This document shows, piece by piece, positions 8,036 through 15,943 of a stretch of DNA of 64,000 bases. The stretch is from Catellatospora tritici (GTDB lineage: Bacteria > Actinomycetota > Actinomycetes > Mycobacteriales > Micromonosporaceae), in contig NZ_JAHRCY010000020.1 in assembly GCF_019083965.1 (NCBI RefSeq), positions 101,957-165,956 on the forward strand, written 5' to 3'. Made by a program: the position numbers and the translations under genes. The notes beneath the pieces were generated by a model that did no database searches, was not told where the DNA came from, and saw nothing but the letters and a program-made list of their open reading frames with translations. How positions within the stretch are numbered: position 1 is the stretch's first letter; the number at the start of each line of letters is the position of its first letter.

Positions 8036-9265
8036 TCACCGGCACCGCCACCGCACCGCGACCACGAGCACCCCGTCGCCCGGCATCGCCTGGTAACCGC
8101 CGACAGTTCGCCCGTCCGCGCTGATGCTCCGGAAGTCAGGCCGGTCGTACGGGTCGTCCCGCGCGCCGGGCAGGTCCGGCAGCGGCACCGTGCCCGACGG
8201 CGACACCAGCACGTTGTTGCCGAAGCCATCGGAGCCCACCGCCCAGCCGTCGGCGCCGAGCAGGCCGCCGCCATGGGGCATGCGCTGCAGCTGGAGCTGC
8301 GATGTGCGCCGCTCCCACCGGGCCAGCCGGATCACCCCGTCCGCGCCCGCACCGGCGTAGACCAGCGCCGTGACGAAGTCGTCCCCGAGCTGTGGATCGC
8401 CGATCCTGGCCACCGGCCTGTCGGCGATCTCGTCCGGCAACTCCAGCACCCGCTCCGTGCCGTCGGGCAGCAGCAAGACCGGTTGGTCAGGCAGGGTGGA
8501 CACCTCCCCGTTCCGCTCCGTCACCGGTCCGGCGATGGAGTTGCGCAGCACCCCCACGATCGTTCCGTCCTCAGCGAGCCCGGTGACGTCCAGGGGCACC
8601 CCGCTGATCGAGGTCAGCCGCTGCGGGGCGGCGTAGGGCGGTCGCCAGACGACGGCGTGGCCGCCGGAGGCGCCCACGATGACTCCCGCGGTGTTGACCG
8701 CGGTGATGACCGGGTCCTGCCCCACCAGCCGGGTCATCCGGCCGTCCCGGTACAGCCAGGCCGCCTTGGTGTCGCCCTGGAAGGCGGTGATCACGCCGGT
8801 GCCGTCGGTGGCGATCGCGTCGAACCTCGCGTCCGCGCCCGGCTCGCGGATCGCGCGCACCCTGCCGTCGTCCCAGATCAGCAGACGCGGGCGGCCGTCA
8901 CCCGGATACGCCCGCCCGGCGAGCAACCGGCCGGTCGGATCGCCCGCCGTGAGCACGCTCTTGGCTGGATAGCCCTCGGGCATGGGCAGTTGCTCCGGCT
9001 CGCACGTGTTCAGCACCGGCTTCGGTGCGGGCGAGGAGGTGGCCGAGGCCGACGGTGTCGGCGTGGCCGGGTCGGGCTTCGGGTTCACCCCCAGGTGCAC
9101 CGTCAGCAGTACCGCGACGGCGGCGACGGCCGCCGCGCCGGCGCTCGACCCGGCGACGCGACGCCGCAGCGTACGCTGCCGCCGTCGGGCCCGGATCCCG
9201 TCCAACACCTCGTAGCGGGGCGCCTCGGCCGCGATGCCGCCGAGCAGTTCCCTCAGCTCGCTCAT
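8036..9265 (-). CDS. Membrane-anchored propeller-like protein, putative ECF sigma regulator (paralogue 1)
   Basis: 409 residues, starting at ATG 9265 inside the sigma-factor stop (ATGA overlap). The layout is: a short basic cytoplasmic segment (MSELRELLGGIAAEAPRYEVL...RRRQRTLRRR, 1-38), one transmembrane helix (about 40-60), a Pro/Thr/Ser-rich linker, then about 320 residues of repeating short beta-strand blocks of the type 'GVIVGASGGHAVVW' that look like an extracytoplasmic beta-propeller. The last residues are VAVRWRCR. Two paralogues with the same plan and the same sigma neighbour are at 46545-47756 and 50219-51421. No zinc-type anti-sigma motif (HxxxCxxC) is present. A role as anti-sigma or signal sensor is inferred from its position and topology. 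Confidence 0.75.
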   Translation of the reverse strand: MSELRELLGGIAAEAPRYEVLDGIRARRRQRTLRRRVAGSSAGAAAVAAVAVLLTVHLGVNPKPDPATPTPSASATSSPAPKPVLNTCEPEQLPMPEGYPAKSVLTAGDPTGRLLAGRAYPGDGRPRLLIWDDGRVRAIREPGADARFDAIATDGTGVITAFQGDTKAAWLYRDGRMTRLVGQDPVITAVNTAGVIVGASGGHAVVWRPPYAAPQRLTSISGVPLDVTGLAEDGTIVGVLRNSIAGPVTERNGEVSTLPDQPVLLLPDGTERVLELPDEIADRPVARIGDPQLGDDFVTALVYAGAGADGVIRLARWERRTSQLQLQRMPHGGGLLGADGWAVGSDGFGNNVLVSPSGTVPLPDLPGARDDPYDRPDFRSISADGRTVGGYQAMPGDGVLVVAVRWRCR

Positions 9266-9780
9266 GCCCACGCCTCCCGTGCCCGGCCGACCAGCACACG
9301 CAGCTCCGGCGCCACCTCGCGCAGGCGGGCCAGCGCCGCCGAAGACTGACTCTTGACCGTGCCGATCGAGACCCCGAGCGCCTCGGCGGCGTCGGCTTCG
9401 GACAGGTCCTCGAAGTAGCGCAGCACGATGACAGCGCGCTGCTTGCGGGTCAACTTCGCCAGCGCCTGGCGCAGCAGCAGCCTGCGGACGGTGTCGGCGG
9501 CGTGGTCTCGCACCGCTCCGGGCTCGGGCAGGGTGTCGGTGCTGCGCTCGCGGCGCAGGTGGTGGCTGCGCCGCCAGATCGAGACGTGCTCGTGGTACAT
9601 GATCTTCCGCAGGTACGCGTCGGGGGTCTCCACCCTCACCCTGCGCCACTGCAGAGACAGTTTGAACAGGGCGTTCTGCAGCAGGTCCTCGGCCGCGTGA
9701 TGGTCGCCCGTCAGCAGGAACGCCACCCGTGACCACCGGGCGAGCCCCGCGTGAACGAACTCCTCGAACTCCTCGTCCAC
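9262..9780 (-). CDS. ECF RNA polymerase sigma factor, SigE family (paralogue 1)
   Basis: 172 residues with sigma region 2 (residues about 12-75, 'AFLLTGDHHAAEDLLQNALF') and region 4 (about 105-165, 'LTRKQRAVIVLRYFEDLSEADAAEALGVSIGTVKSQ'). This is the layout of the actinobacterial SigE-type ECF group that starts with an acidic 'F..FV.A....L.R.AYLLTGD..AAEDL' block. It is translationally coupled to the propeller-like protein. Upstream at 9819-9846 is a promoter shared with the two other ECF operons in the window, suggesting autoregulation. Confidence 0.9.
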   Translation of the reverse strand: MDEEFEEFVHAGLARWSRVAFLLTGDHHAAEDLLQNALFKLSLQWRRVRVETPDAYLRKIMYHEHVSIWRRSHHLRRERSTDTLPEPGAVRDHAADTVRRLLLRQALAKLTRKQRAVIVLRYFEDLSEADAAEALGVSIGTVKSQSSAALARLREVAPELRVLVGRAREAWA

Positions 9781-9818
9781 TCCCGCCTCCCTTCGCCGAT
9801 CGTCCGGTTGCCGCTCCC

Positions 9819-9846
9819 TAGACGACAGCCCCCGCCCCGATGGTTG
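9819..9846 (-). promoter_or_regulatory. ECF-type promoter of sigma paralogue 1 (CAACCA-N16-CGTCTA)
   Basis: Minus strand -35 CAACCA (9841-9846) and -10 CGTCTA (9819-9824) with exactly 16 bp between. The same arrangement precedes the other two ECF operons (48321-48348 and 51989-52016). Here the -35 lies in the loop of the GC-rich hairpin at 9828-9856 and the spacer is the hairpin arm. Confidence 0.65.
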
Positions 9847-9856
9847 GGGCGGGGGC
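9828..9856. terminator. GC-rich hairpin after the acyl-CoA synthetase gene
   Basis: Perfect 11-bp stem GCCCCCGCCCC / GGGGCGGGGGC with a 7-base loop, 22 bp past the stop of the synthetase gene. There is no U-tract, which is common in actinomycetes. It overlaps the promoter of the next gene downstream, sigma paralogue 1. Confidence 0.7.
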
Positions 9857-9877
9857 CGAGTCTTCCGTATGACGGGG

Positions 9878-11431
9878 TCAGGCGGTGCCGGTCTCCGCGG
9901 CGACGATGCGGCGCAGCTCGCGCTTGAGCACCTTGAGGCTGGGCCCCATGGGCAGTTCGGCGACGAACCGGAACCGGCGCGGGTACTTGTGTCGCCCCAG
10001 CCGCTCGCGGGACCACTCGGTCAGCTCGGCCTCGGTCGGCGCGGTCTGCGCCGGGTCGAGCACGAGCACCGCGCAGATCTCCTCGCCGTGCAGCTCGTCG
10101 GGCACGCCGATCACCGACACCTGCGCGATGGCCGGGTGCCGGGCCAGCACCTCCTCGACCTCGCGCGGGTACACGTTGAAGCCGCCCCGGATGATCAGGT
10201 CCTTCTTGCGGTCGACGATGGTGATGAACCCCTCGGCGTCCTTGGTGCCCAGGTCACCGGTGCGGAACCAGCCATCGACGACGGCCTGCGCGGTGGCCTC
10301 GGGCCGGTTGAGGTAGCCCGCGAACACGTTGTGCCCCCGGATCACGATCTCGCCGAGCTCGCAGTCGGGCAGCAGTTCGACGCGGTCGTCCACGTCGGCG
10401 CGGGCGATCTCGGTCTCGACGCCCCAGACGGTGTGGCCGACGGTGCCGGGGCGCACGCCGAAGTGCGGCTGGTTGGTGGTGGCGGTGGGCGAGGTCTCCG
10501 ACAGGCCGTAGCCCTCGTACACGGTGGTGTCGAAGGCGGCGCTGAACCGTTCGAGCGCCGCGACCGGCAGCGACGCGCCGCCGGAGATGCACAGGCGCAG
10601 CTTGGGCAGGTCGTCGCGGCCGGCGGCGGCTTCGAGCAGCCCCAGATACATCGTCGGTACGCCGTGGAAGACGTCCACCTTCTCCCGCAGCATCAGGTCG
10701 ATCGCCGCCGCGCCGGTGAACCGGGCCAGCAGCACCAGCGTGGCCCCGAGCCGGAACGCGCCGTTCATGCCGACGGTCTGCCCGAACGTGTGGAACAGCG
10801 GCAGGCAGCCGAGCACCACGTCGGTGGGGCGGGCGTCATTGCAGTCGAACACGTTGACCACGGTGTTCATCACCAGGTTGAGGTGCGTCAGCACCGCGCC
10901 CTTGGGCTCGCCCGTGGTCCCGCTGGTGTAGAGGATCACCGCCGGGTCGGTCGGCCCGGTCGACTCGTATGACCGCAGCGGCGGCACGCCCGCGCTGAGG
11001 TCCTCCAGCCGGGGCGGCACCGCGCCCCCGTCGGGCCGGGGTCCGACGCTGACCAGCGGGACGCCCGCCTCGGCGGCGGCCGGGGCACCGAGCGGCAGCA
11101 GCGCGCTGTGGCATACCAGCACCTTCGCCCCGCTGTCGCGCAGCACGTACGCCGCCTCCGGCGCGGTGAGCAGCAGGTGTACCGGCACCACCACGGCACC
11201 GGCGGCCAGCGCCCCGTAGTAGGCGCGCGGGAACTCGATCGTGTTCGGCGCGATCAGGGCCACCACGTCGCCCTTGCGTACGCCCAGTTCGCGCAGGGCC
11301 GCCGCGTACGACAGGGCCTGCTGCCACAGGTCGGTGTAGCTGACCCGCAGGTCGCCGTCGACGACGGCGGTCTTGTCGCGGTGTCGCCGCGCGCCCTCGG
11401 CCAGGACGGCGGCCAAAGACAGGCTGCTCAC
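9878..11431 (-). CDS. Acyl-CoA synthetase (AMP-forming, long/medium-chain type)
   Basis: 517 residues from GTG 11431 (GAGGAG upstream; GTGA overlap with the MaoC-like gene). It activates a carboxylic acid to the acyl-CoA through an acyl-AMP. The adenylation core motif is 'ILYTSGTTGEPKGAVLTH', the second is 'YEGYGLSETSP', and the C-terminal domain has 'GWFRTGDLGTKDAEGFITIVDRKKDLI' and the lysine-containing 'HKYPRRFRFVAELPMGPSLKVLKREL'. It is the last gene of an operon with FabG-, acyl-CoA dehydrogenase- and MaoC-like proteins, so it most likely feeds acyl-CoA to those enzymes. Chain preference cannot be read from the sequence. Confidence 0.92.
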   Translation of the reverse strand: MSSLSLAAVLAEGARRHRDKTAVVDGDLRVSYTDLWQQALSYAAALRELGVRKGDVVALIAPNTIEFPRAYYGALAAGAVVVPVHLLLTAPEAAYVLRDSGAKVLVCHSALLPLGAPAAAEAGVPLVSVGPRPDGGAVPPRLEDLSAGVPPLRSYESTGPTDPAVILYTSGTTGEPKGAVLTHLNLVMNTVVNVFDCNDARPTDVVLGCLPLFHTFGQTVGMNGAFRLGATLVLLARFTGAAAIDLMLREKVDVFHGVPTMYLGLLEAAAGRDDLPKLRLCISGGASLPVAALERFSAAFDTTVYEGYGLSETSPTATTNQPHFGVRPGTVGHTVWGVETEIARADVDDRVELLPDCELGEIVIRGHNVFAGYLNRPEATAQAVVDGWFRTGDLGTKDAEGFITIVDRKKDLIIRGGFNVYPREVEEVLARHPAIAQVSVIGVPDELHGEEICAVLVLDPAQTAPTEAELTEWSRERLGRHKYPRRFRFVAELPMGPSLKVLKRELRRIVAAETGTA

Positions 11432-11895
11432 GGCTGCTCCTCGGGGTAGTACACGCGGCTGACGGTCTCGGCGACGCAGGCGGGCTTGTCGCTGTCGTCG
11501 GTGCGTACGGTGGCCTGGGCGACCAGCTGCACCCCGCCGGGCACCGGCTCGACCGACACGATCTGCACGGTGAGCCGCACCTTCGCGCCGACCCGCACCG
11601 GCGCGGCGAACCGCACCCGGTTGAGCCCGTAGTTGACGCCCATGCTGGCGCCGTCGAACCGGTACAGGTCCCGCACCAGCAGCGGCAGCAGCGACAGGGT
11701 CAGGTACCCGTGCGCGACCGTGCCGCCGAACGGGCCCGCCGCCGCCCGCTCCGGGTCGGTGTGGATCCACTGGTCGTCGCCGGTGGCGTCGGCGAACGCG
11801 TCGACGCGGCCCTGCTCGATCTGGTGCCACGGGCCGGGGCCGATGACCTGGCCGACGGCGGCGGCCAGTTCCTGCGGGGAGTGGAAGACTCTCAT
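11428..11895 (-). CDS. MaoC-like (R)-specific enoyl-CoA hydratase
   Basis: 155 residues in a single hot-dog domain. The hydratase-2 signature is present as 'QIEQGRVDAFADATGDDQWIHTDPERAAAGPFGGTVAHGYLTLSLLP', with the catalytic Asp and His in 'DxxxxH' (DDQWIH). It would add water to a trans-2-enoyl-CoA made by the neighbouring dehydrogenase. Start and stop overlap the genes on both sides by four bases, so the operon is translated as a coupled unit. Confidence 0.9.
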   Translation of the reverse strand: MRVFHSPQELAAAVGQVIGPGPWHQIEQGRVDAFADATGDDQWIHTDPERAAAGPFGGTVAHGYLTLSLLPLLVRDLYRFDGASMGVNYGLNRVRFAAPVRVGAKVRLTVQIVSVEPVPGGVQLVAQATVRTDDSDKPACVAETVSRVYYPEEQP

Positions 11896-13064
11896 GCCAG
11901 GTGACCTCCGATCTTGGTGTACCCGCGCAGCAGGTCGCGGGCGATGATGAGCCGCTGCATCTCGTCGGTGCCCTCGTAGATGCGCAGCAGGCGCACCTGG
12001 CGGTACCAGCGCTCGACGGGCAGCTCGCGGGTGTAGCCCATCCCCCCGTGGATCTGCATGACGCTGTCGACCAGCTTGTTGATCATCGCGGCGCCGTAGA
12101 GCTTCGCCATCGACGACGCGTGCCGGGGGTCCAGGCCCTGGTCGACGGTCCAGGCCGCCCGCAGGATCAGCCAGCGCGCCGCCTCCAGCTCGGTCTCGGC
12201 GTCGGCGAGCATCCACTGGATCGCCTGGTTCTCGCCGATCTTCTTCCCGAACGTCTCGCGGGTGTTGGCGTAGTCGACCGCCATCCGCAGCGCGCGCTCG
12301 CCGATGCCGACCGCGTGCGAGGGGATGATGTAGCGGCCCTTGCCGATCCACTTCATGCCCAGCTCGAAGCCCTGGCCGACCTCGCCGAGGATGTTGCGGT
12401 GCGGCACCCGCACGTCCGCGAAGACCAGCGAGGCCGGGCCGCCCTCACCCATGGTGGCGATGAACTCCGAGCGCCAGCCCATGGCCCGGTCCACCAGGAA
12501 CGCCGTGGTGCCGCCGCCGCGTACCCCCTTGTCCCGGTCCGTCACCGCGACCACGATGGCGAAGTCGGCGTCGTTGCCGTTGGTGATGAACGTCTTCTCG
12601 CCGTTGAGCACCCAGTCCTCGCCGTCGCGACGCGCGCTCAGCTTGATGTTCGCCGCGTCCGACCCGGCACCGGGTTCGGTGATCGCGAAACAGGAGATCC
12701 GTTGCCCCTCGATCGTCGGGACGAGGAACTCCTCCCGCTGTGCCGCGTCGGCGTGAAACAGGATGTTGTCGGCCTCGCCGCCGAACCGGAACGGCACCAG
12801 GGTGTGCCCGATCTCGGTCCAGACCAGTGACTGGAGCACGGCGGGCAGGTCCATCCCGCCGTACTCGGCGGGGGTGGCCAGGCCCCAGAAGCCGAACGCG
12901 CGCGCCTTGGCCTGCAACTCGCGCAGCTCGTCGCGGCGCAGGCCGGGCTCATGCGCCCGTTCGCGGCGCAGCAGCTCCGCCTCCAGCGGCACGACCTCCT
13001 TGCGGATGAACGCGCGCGCCGTGTCACGGATGGCGCGCTCCTCGTCGGTGAGGGAGAAGTCCAC
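11892..13064 (-). CDS. Acyl-CoA dehydrogenase
   Basis: 390 residues from GTG 13064 with AAAGGA seven bases upstream. FAD enzyme introducing the alpha-beta double bond in acyl-CoA. Family signatures: 'CFAITEPGAGSDAANIKLSARR' and, near the C-terminus, 'QIHGGMGYTRELPVERWYRQVRLLRIYEGTDEMQRLIIARDLL', where the Glu of 'YEGT' is the usual catalytic base. The gene lies between FabG and MaoC in a four-gene beta-oxidation-like operon (FabG, this enzyme, MaoC, acyl-CoA synthetase). Confidence 0.93.
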   Translation of the reverse strand: MDFSLTDEERAIRDTARAFIRKEVVPLEAELLRRERAHEPGLRRDELRELQAKARAFGFWGLATPAEYGGMDLPAVLQSLVWTEIGHTLVPFRFGGEADNILFHADAAQREEFLVPTIEGQRISCFAITEPGAGSDAANIKLSARRDGEDWVLNGEKTFITNGNDADFAIVVAVTDRDKGVRGGGTTAFLVDRAMGWRSEFIATMGEGGPASLVFADVRVPHRNILGEVGQGFELGMKWIGKGRYIIPSHAVGIGERALRMAVDYANTRETFGKKIGENQAIQWMLADAETELEAARWLILRAAWTVDQGLDPRHASSMAKLYGAAMINKLVDSVMQIHGGMGYTRELPVERWYRQVRLLRIYEGTDEMQRLIIARDLLRGYTKIGGHLA

Positions 13065-13081
13065 GGTGGTCCTTTCGGGGG

Positions 13082-13834
13082 TTAGCGGGCGCCGCCGTTG
13101 ACGTACAGGGTCTGGCCGGTGACGAAGGACGAGTCGTCGCTGCTCAGGAACGCGACCACGGAGGCGATCTCCTCGGGCTGGGCGACCCGGCGCAGCGGGG
13201 TGTGCTCCGAGGCCCACGCCTGGTGCGCCTCCGGCGTCGAGCCGACGCGCTGGGCGGTGGCGGCGGTCATCGCGGTGGCGACGTACCCGGGGGCGACGGC
13301 GTTGACGGTGACGTTGTACGGGCCCAGCTCGATGGCGAGCGTGGCGGTGAGGCCCTGCACCCCGGCCTTGGCGGCGGCATAGTTGACCTGGCCCCGGTTG
13401 CCCAGCGCGGACCGGCTGCTCAGGTTGACGATCTTGCCGTACTTCGCCGCCACCATGTGCTGCTGCGCCGCCTGGCAGCACAGGAACATGCTGGTCAGGT
13501 TGGTCTGCAGCACCGCGTTCCAGTCCGTGTAGCTCATCTTGAACAGCAGGTCGTCCCGCGTGATCCCGGCATTGTTCACCAGGATGTCCAGGCGCCCGAA
13601 GGTCTCCACGACCCGCTCGGTCATCGCCCGCACCGCCGCCTCGTCGGTGACGTCACACGCGACCCCGATCGCCCCCGCCCCGATCTCGGCCGCCGTCGCC
13701 TCGGCCCGCTCCCCGCTCAGATCCACCACGGCGACCTTGGCCCCCTCGGCGGCCAGCCGCCGGGCCGTGGCCGCCCCGATGCCCTGCGCGGCGCCGGTTA
13801 CCACGGCCACCCGTCCACTGAAGCGTGCGTTCAT
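13082..13834 (-). CDS. 3-oxoacyl-reductase-type SDR (FabG-like)
   Basis: 250 residues: TGAAQGIG cofactor loop, NNAGITRDDLLFKM, catalytic Ser-Tyr-Lys in 'LSSRSALGNRGQVNYAAAK' and the C-terminal 'SSFVTGQTLYVNGGAR' typical of FabG. In this operon it would act as the hydroxyacyl-CoA dehydrogenase, working with the (R)-type MaoC hydratase; both belong to the (R)-hydroxyacyl route. GGAGGAACG precedes the ATG. It is the first gene of the operon; repeat family C lies just upstream. Confidence 0.9.
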   Translation of the reverse strand: MNARFSGRVAVVTGAAQGIGAATARRLAAEGAKVAVVDLSGERAEATAAEIGAGAIGVACDVTDEAAVRAMTERVVETFGRLDILVNNAGITRDDLLFKMSYTDWNAVLQTNLTSMFLCCQAAQQHMVAAKYGKIVNLSSRSALGNRGQVNYAAAKAGVQGLTATLAIELGPYNVTVNAVAPGYVATAMTAATAQRVGSTPEAHQAWASEHTPLRRVAQPEEIASVVAFLSSDDSSFVTGQTLYVNGGAR

Positions 13835-13870
13835 TGCTCTCGTTCCTCCCAGCTAGGGGTTGGCTCCGCC

Positions 13871-13926
13871 GGTAAGGAAGGGCACCTTCTTATCGGAATA
13901 CGTGGTAGAAGGGGCCCTTCTTAACC
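13871..13926. repeat. Palindromic repeat family C, copy 1
   Basis: A double-palindrome element whose two GC-rich blocks (AAGGAAGGGCACCTTCTTA and AGAAGGGGCCCTTCTTAA) are joined by about 15 bp. Copies 2 and 3 are at 46454-46505 and 58557-58613 in the opposite orientation. It stands right after the second acyl-CoA dehydrogenase gene and before the FabG operon, so it can end the upstream transcript. Confidence 0.85.
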
Positions 13927-13931
13927 TCGGG

Positions 13932-15083
13932 TCAGGTGAAGGCGTTCACGCCCGTGAGGGCGCGGCCGATGAGGAGTTGCTGGATCTGGCTGGTGCCCTC
14001 GTAGAGGGTGGTGACGCGGGCGTCGCGCAGGTACTTGCCTACCGGGTACTCGTCGATGTAGCCGTACCCGCCGAACACCTGCAGGGCGTCGTTGGCGCAG
14101 CGCACTGCGGCCTCGCTGGCGTACAGCTTGGCCATCGACGCCTGGGTGGCGAACGGTTCGTGTCGGTCGACCAGGTCGGCGACCTGCCAGACCAGCAGCC
14201 GGGCGGCGGCGGTGTCGACCGCGATCCGGGCGAGCAGCTGCTGCACCAGCTGGAAGCCCGCGATGGGGCGGCCGAACTGGGTCCGCTGCTTCGCGTAGCC
14301 CACCGCCGCGTCCAGGCAGCCCTGGGCGATGCCGACGCAGCCCGCGGCCACCGACATCCGGCCCTTGTCCAGGGTCGACATGGCGATGCGGAAGCCCTGG
14401 CCGACCTCGCCCAAGCGGGCGCTGTCGGGGATCCGTACCCCGTCGAAGACCAGCTCGGCCGTGGGCTGCCCGCGCAGGCCGAGTTTGCCGTGGATCTCGC
14501 GCCGGGTCAGGCCCGGCGCGTCGGTCGGCACCAGGAACGCGGTCACGCCGCGCGGTCCCGGCTCCCCGGTACGCGCGCACAACAGCACCACGTCGGCCCA
14601 GGTCCCGTTGGTGATGAACAGCTTCGAACCGTGCACGGTCCAGCCGTCACCGTCGCGGACCGCCCGGGTGGCCAGCGACCCGGCGTCCGAGCCGGTGCCG
14701 GGCTCGGTCAACCCGAAGCAGCCGAGCAGGTCACCCGCGCACAGGCCGGGCAGCCAGCGTTCCTGCTGCTCGGGGGTGCCGTACGCGGCGATCGGCTTGG
14801 CGACCAGGCCGAGGGATACCGAGACCAGCCCGCGCACTGACGAGTCGCCCCGGCCCAACTCCTCCAACACCAGGCAGTACGCCAGGTGGTCCCCCCCGCT
14901 GCCGCCCAGCTCCTCCGGGATGGTCAGCCCGAGGAAACCCAGCTCACCGAGGCGCTTGACCACGCCCCGGTCGACGCTCTCGGCCCGGTCCCAGGCCGCG
15001 GCGTGCGGGACGACCTCGCGGTCGACCCAGTCGGCGGCCAGGCGGCGCAGTGCGGCGTGTTCGGCCGCCAGTGTCAGGTCCAC
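13932..15083 (-). CDS. Acyl-CoA dehydrogenase, TetR-controlled
   Basis: 383 residues if started at GTG 15083 (VDLTLAAEHAALRR). Signatures are 'CFGLTEPGTGSDAGSLATRAV' and 'QVFGGYGYIDEYPVGKYLRDARVTTLYEGTSQIQQLLIGRAL' with the Glu base in 'YEGT'. There is no Shine-Dalgarno site; instead TAGTTT lies seven bases before the GTG, where a -10 box of a leaderless message would be. This box is inside a 19-bp operator also found in front of the aldehyde dehydrogenase, so the divergent TetR gene is the likely regulator. It may handle a short or branched acyl-CoA. Confidence 0.9.
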   Translation of the reverse strand: MDLTLAAEHAALRRLAADWVDREVVPHAAAWDRAESVDRGVVKRLGELGFLGLTIPEELGGSGGDHLAYCLVLEELGRGDSSVRGLVSVSLGLVAKPIAAYGTPEQQERWLPGLCAGDLLGCFGLTEPGTGSDAGSLATRAVRDGDGWTVHGSKLFITNGTWADVVLLCARTGEPGPRGVTAFLVPTDAPGLTRREIHGKLGLRGQPTAELVFDGVRIPDSARLGEVGQGFRIAMSTLDKGRMSVAAGCVGIAQGCLDAAVGYAKQRTQFGRPIAGFQLVQQLLARIAVDTAAARLLVWQVADLVDRHEPFATQASMAKLYASEAAVRCANDALQVFGGYGYIDEYPVGKYLRDARVTTLYEGTSQIQQLLIGRALTGVNAFT

Positions 15084-15090
15084 GGGAATA

Positions 15091-15109
15091 AAACTAACGC
15101 TGGAAGTTT
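15091..15109. promoter_or_regulatory. TetR-type operator 1 (with leaderless promoter of the acyl-CoA dehydrogenase)
   Basis: Minus strand AAACTTCCAGCGTTAGTTT, a pseudo-palindrome with AAACT/AGTTT ends. It matches operator 2 (15867-15885) at 17 of 19 positions. The embedded TAGTTT fits a -10 and TGGACG, 18 bp upstream, a -35. Binding of the adjacent TetR protein is inferred. Confidence 0.65.
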
Positions 15110-15195
15110 TAATTCGTCCAGACCCCGATATGGGAGAGTTGTTCTCCCGCCCGGACCACCACCCCGGACCACCGCTTCCGACCAGGAGGACAGCC

Positions 15196-15882
15196 ATGCC
15201 CCGCCCGAGTCAGGCGCTGCTGAGCCGCCAGCGCATCGTCGAGACGGCCGCCCGGCTGATCGACGCCGACGGGCTGGAGACGTTCTCCACCCGGCGCCTG
15301 GCCGCCGAGCTGGGCGTACGCGGGCCGTCGCTGTACAACCACTTCGCCAACAAGGACGAGATCCTGGACGCGGTCGCCGACGCGGTGATCGCCGAGGTGG
15401 ACGTCTCCGTCTTCGGCACCCACGGCTGGCGCGAGGCGCTGCTGGGCTGGGGCACGTCCTACCGCGACGCGCTCGCGGCGCACCCGAACATCGTCCCGTA
15501 CCTGGCCCAGGGCCCGGGACGGCGCCCGGCCGCGCTGGCCATGGCCGACGCGGTCTACGGCGGCCTGGTCAAGGCGGGCTGGCCGCCCGCGCGGGCCACC
15601 CACATCGGCGCCGTGATGCGCTACCTGGTCGCGGGCTCGGCGCTGGGCTCGTTCGCGCGCGGCTTCGTCGAGGATCCCGAACTGTACGCGGCCCACTACC
15701 CGCACCTCAGCCAGGCCCACCGCCTGGCCGGGCACCAGCGCAGCGTGGACGAGGGCGCGTTCCGGCTGGGCCTGCGGGCGCTCATCACCGGCCTGGCCGC
15801 CGAGTACGAGGCCACCATCGGCCCCCTCCCGCCTCTGGAGCCGGGCGCCGACTCGTATTACAGTCGAAACTTGCAGCGCTAG
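15196..15882 (+). CDS. TetR-family transcriptional regulator
   Basis: 228 residues from ATG 15196, with AGGAGG upstream. The N-terminal helix-turn-helix is clear: 'RQRIVETAARLIDADGLETFSTRRLAAELGVRGPSLYNHFANKDEILDAVADAV'. The C-terminal ligand domain resembles the tetracycline-repressor-like C-terminal family. It sits between a divergent acyl-CoA dehydrogenase and a co-directional aldehyde/alcohol dehydrogenase pair. The two 19-bp operator copies flank it exactly, one across its own stop codon, so it most likely represses both flanking units and is released by an acyl-CoA or aldehyde-derived ligand. Confidence 0.9.
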   Translation: MPRPSQALLSRQRIVETAARLIDADGLETFSTRRLAAELGVRGPSLYNHFANKDEILDAVADAVIAEVDVSVFGTHGWREALLGWGTSYRDALAAHPNIVPYLAQGPGRRPAALAMADAVYGGLVKAGWPPARATHIGAVMRYLVAGSALGSFARGFVEDPELYAAHYPHLSQAHRLAGHQRSVDEGAFRLGLRALITGLAAEYEATIGPLPPLEPGADSYYSRNLQR

Positions 15883-15885
15883 TTT
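15867..15885. promoter_or_regulatory. TetR-type operator 2, overlapping the tetR stop codon
   Basis: AAACTTGCAGCGCTAGTTT on the plus strand. The TAG of the regulator's stop codon (15880-15882) is part of the operator, and TAGTTT (15880-15885) can serve as -10 for a promoter reading into the aldehyde dehydrogenase gene 60 bp downstream. Confidence 0.65.
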
Positions 15886-15943
15886 TCGCGGCCCGCCCCC
15901 TCCCCCGCACGTGTGCGGCAGGCCGCTCGACGGGAGGAACAGC

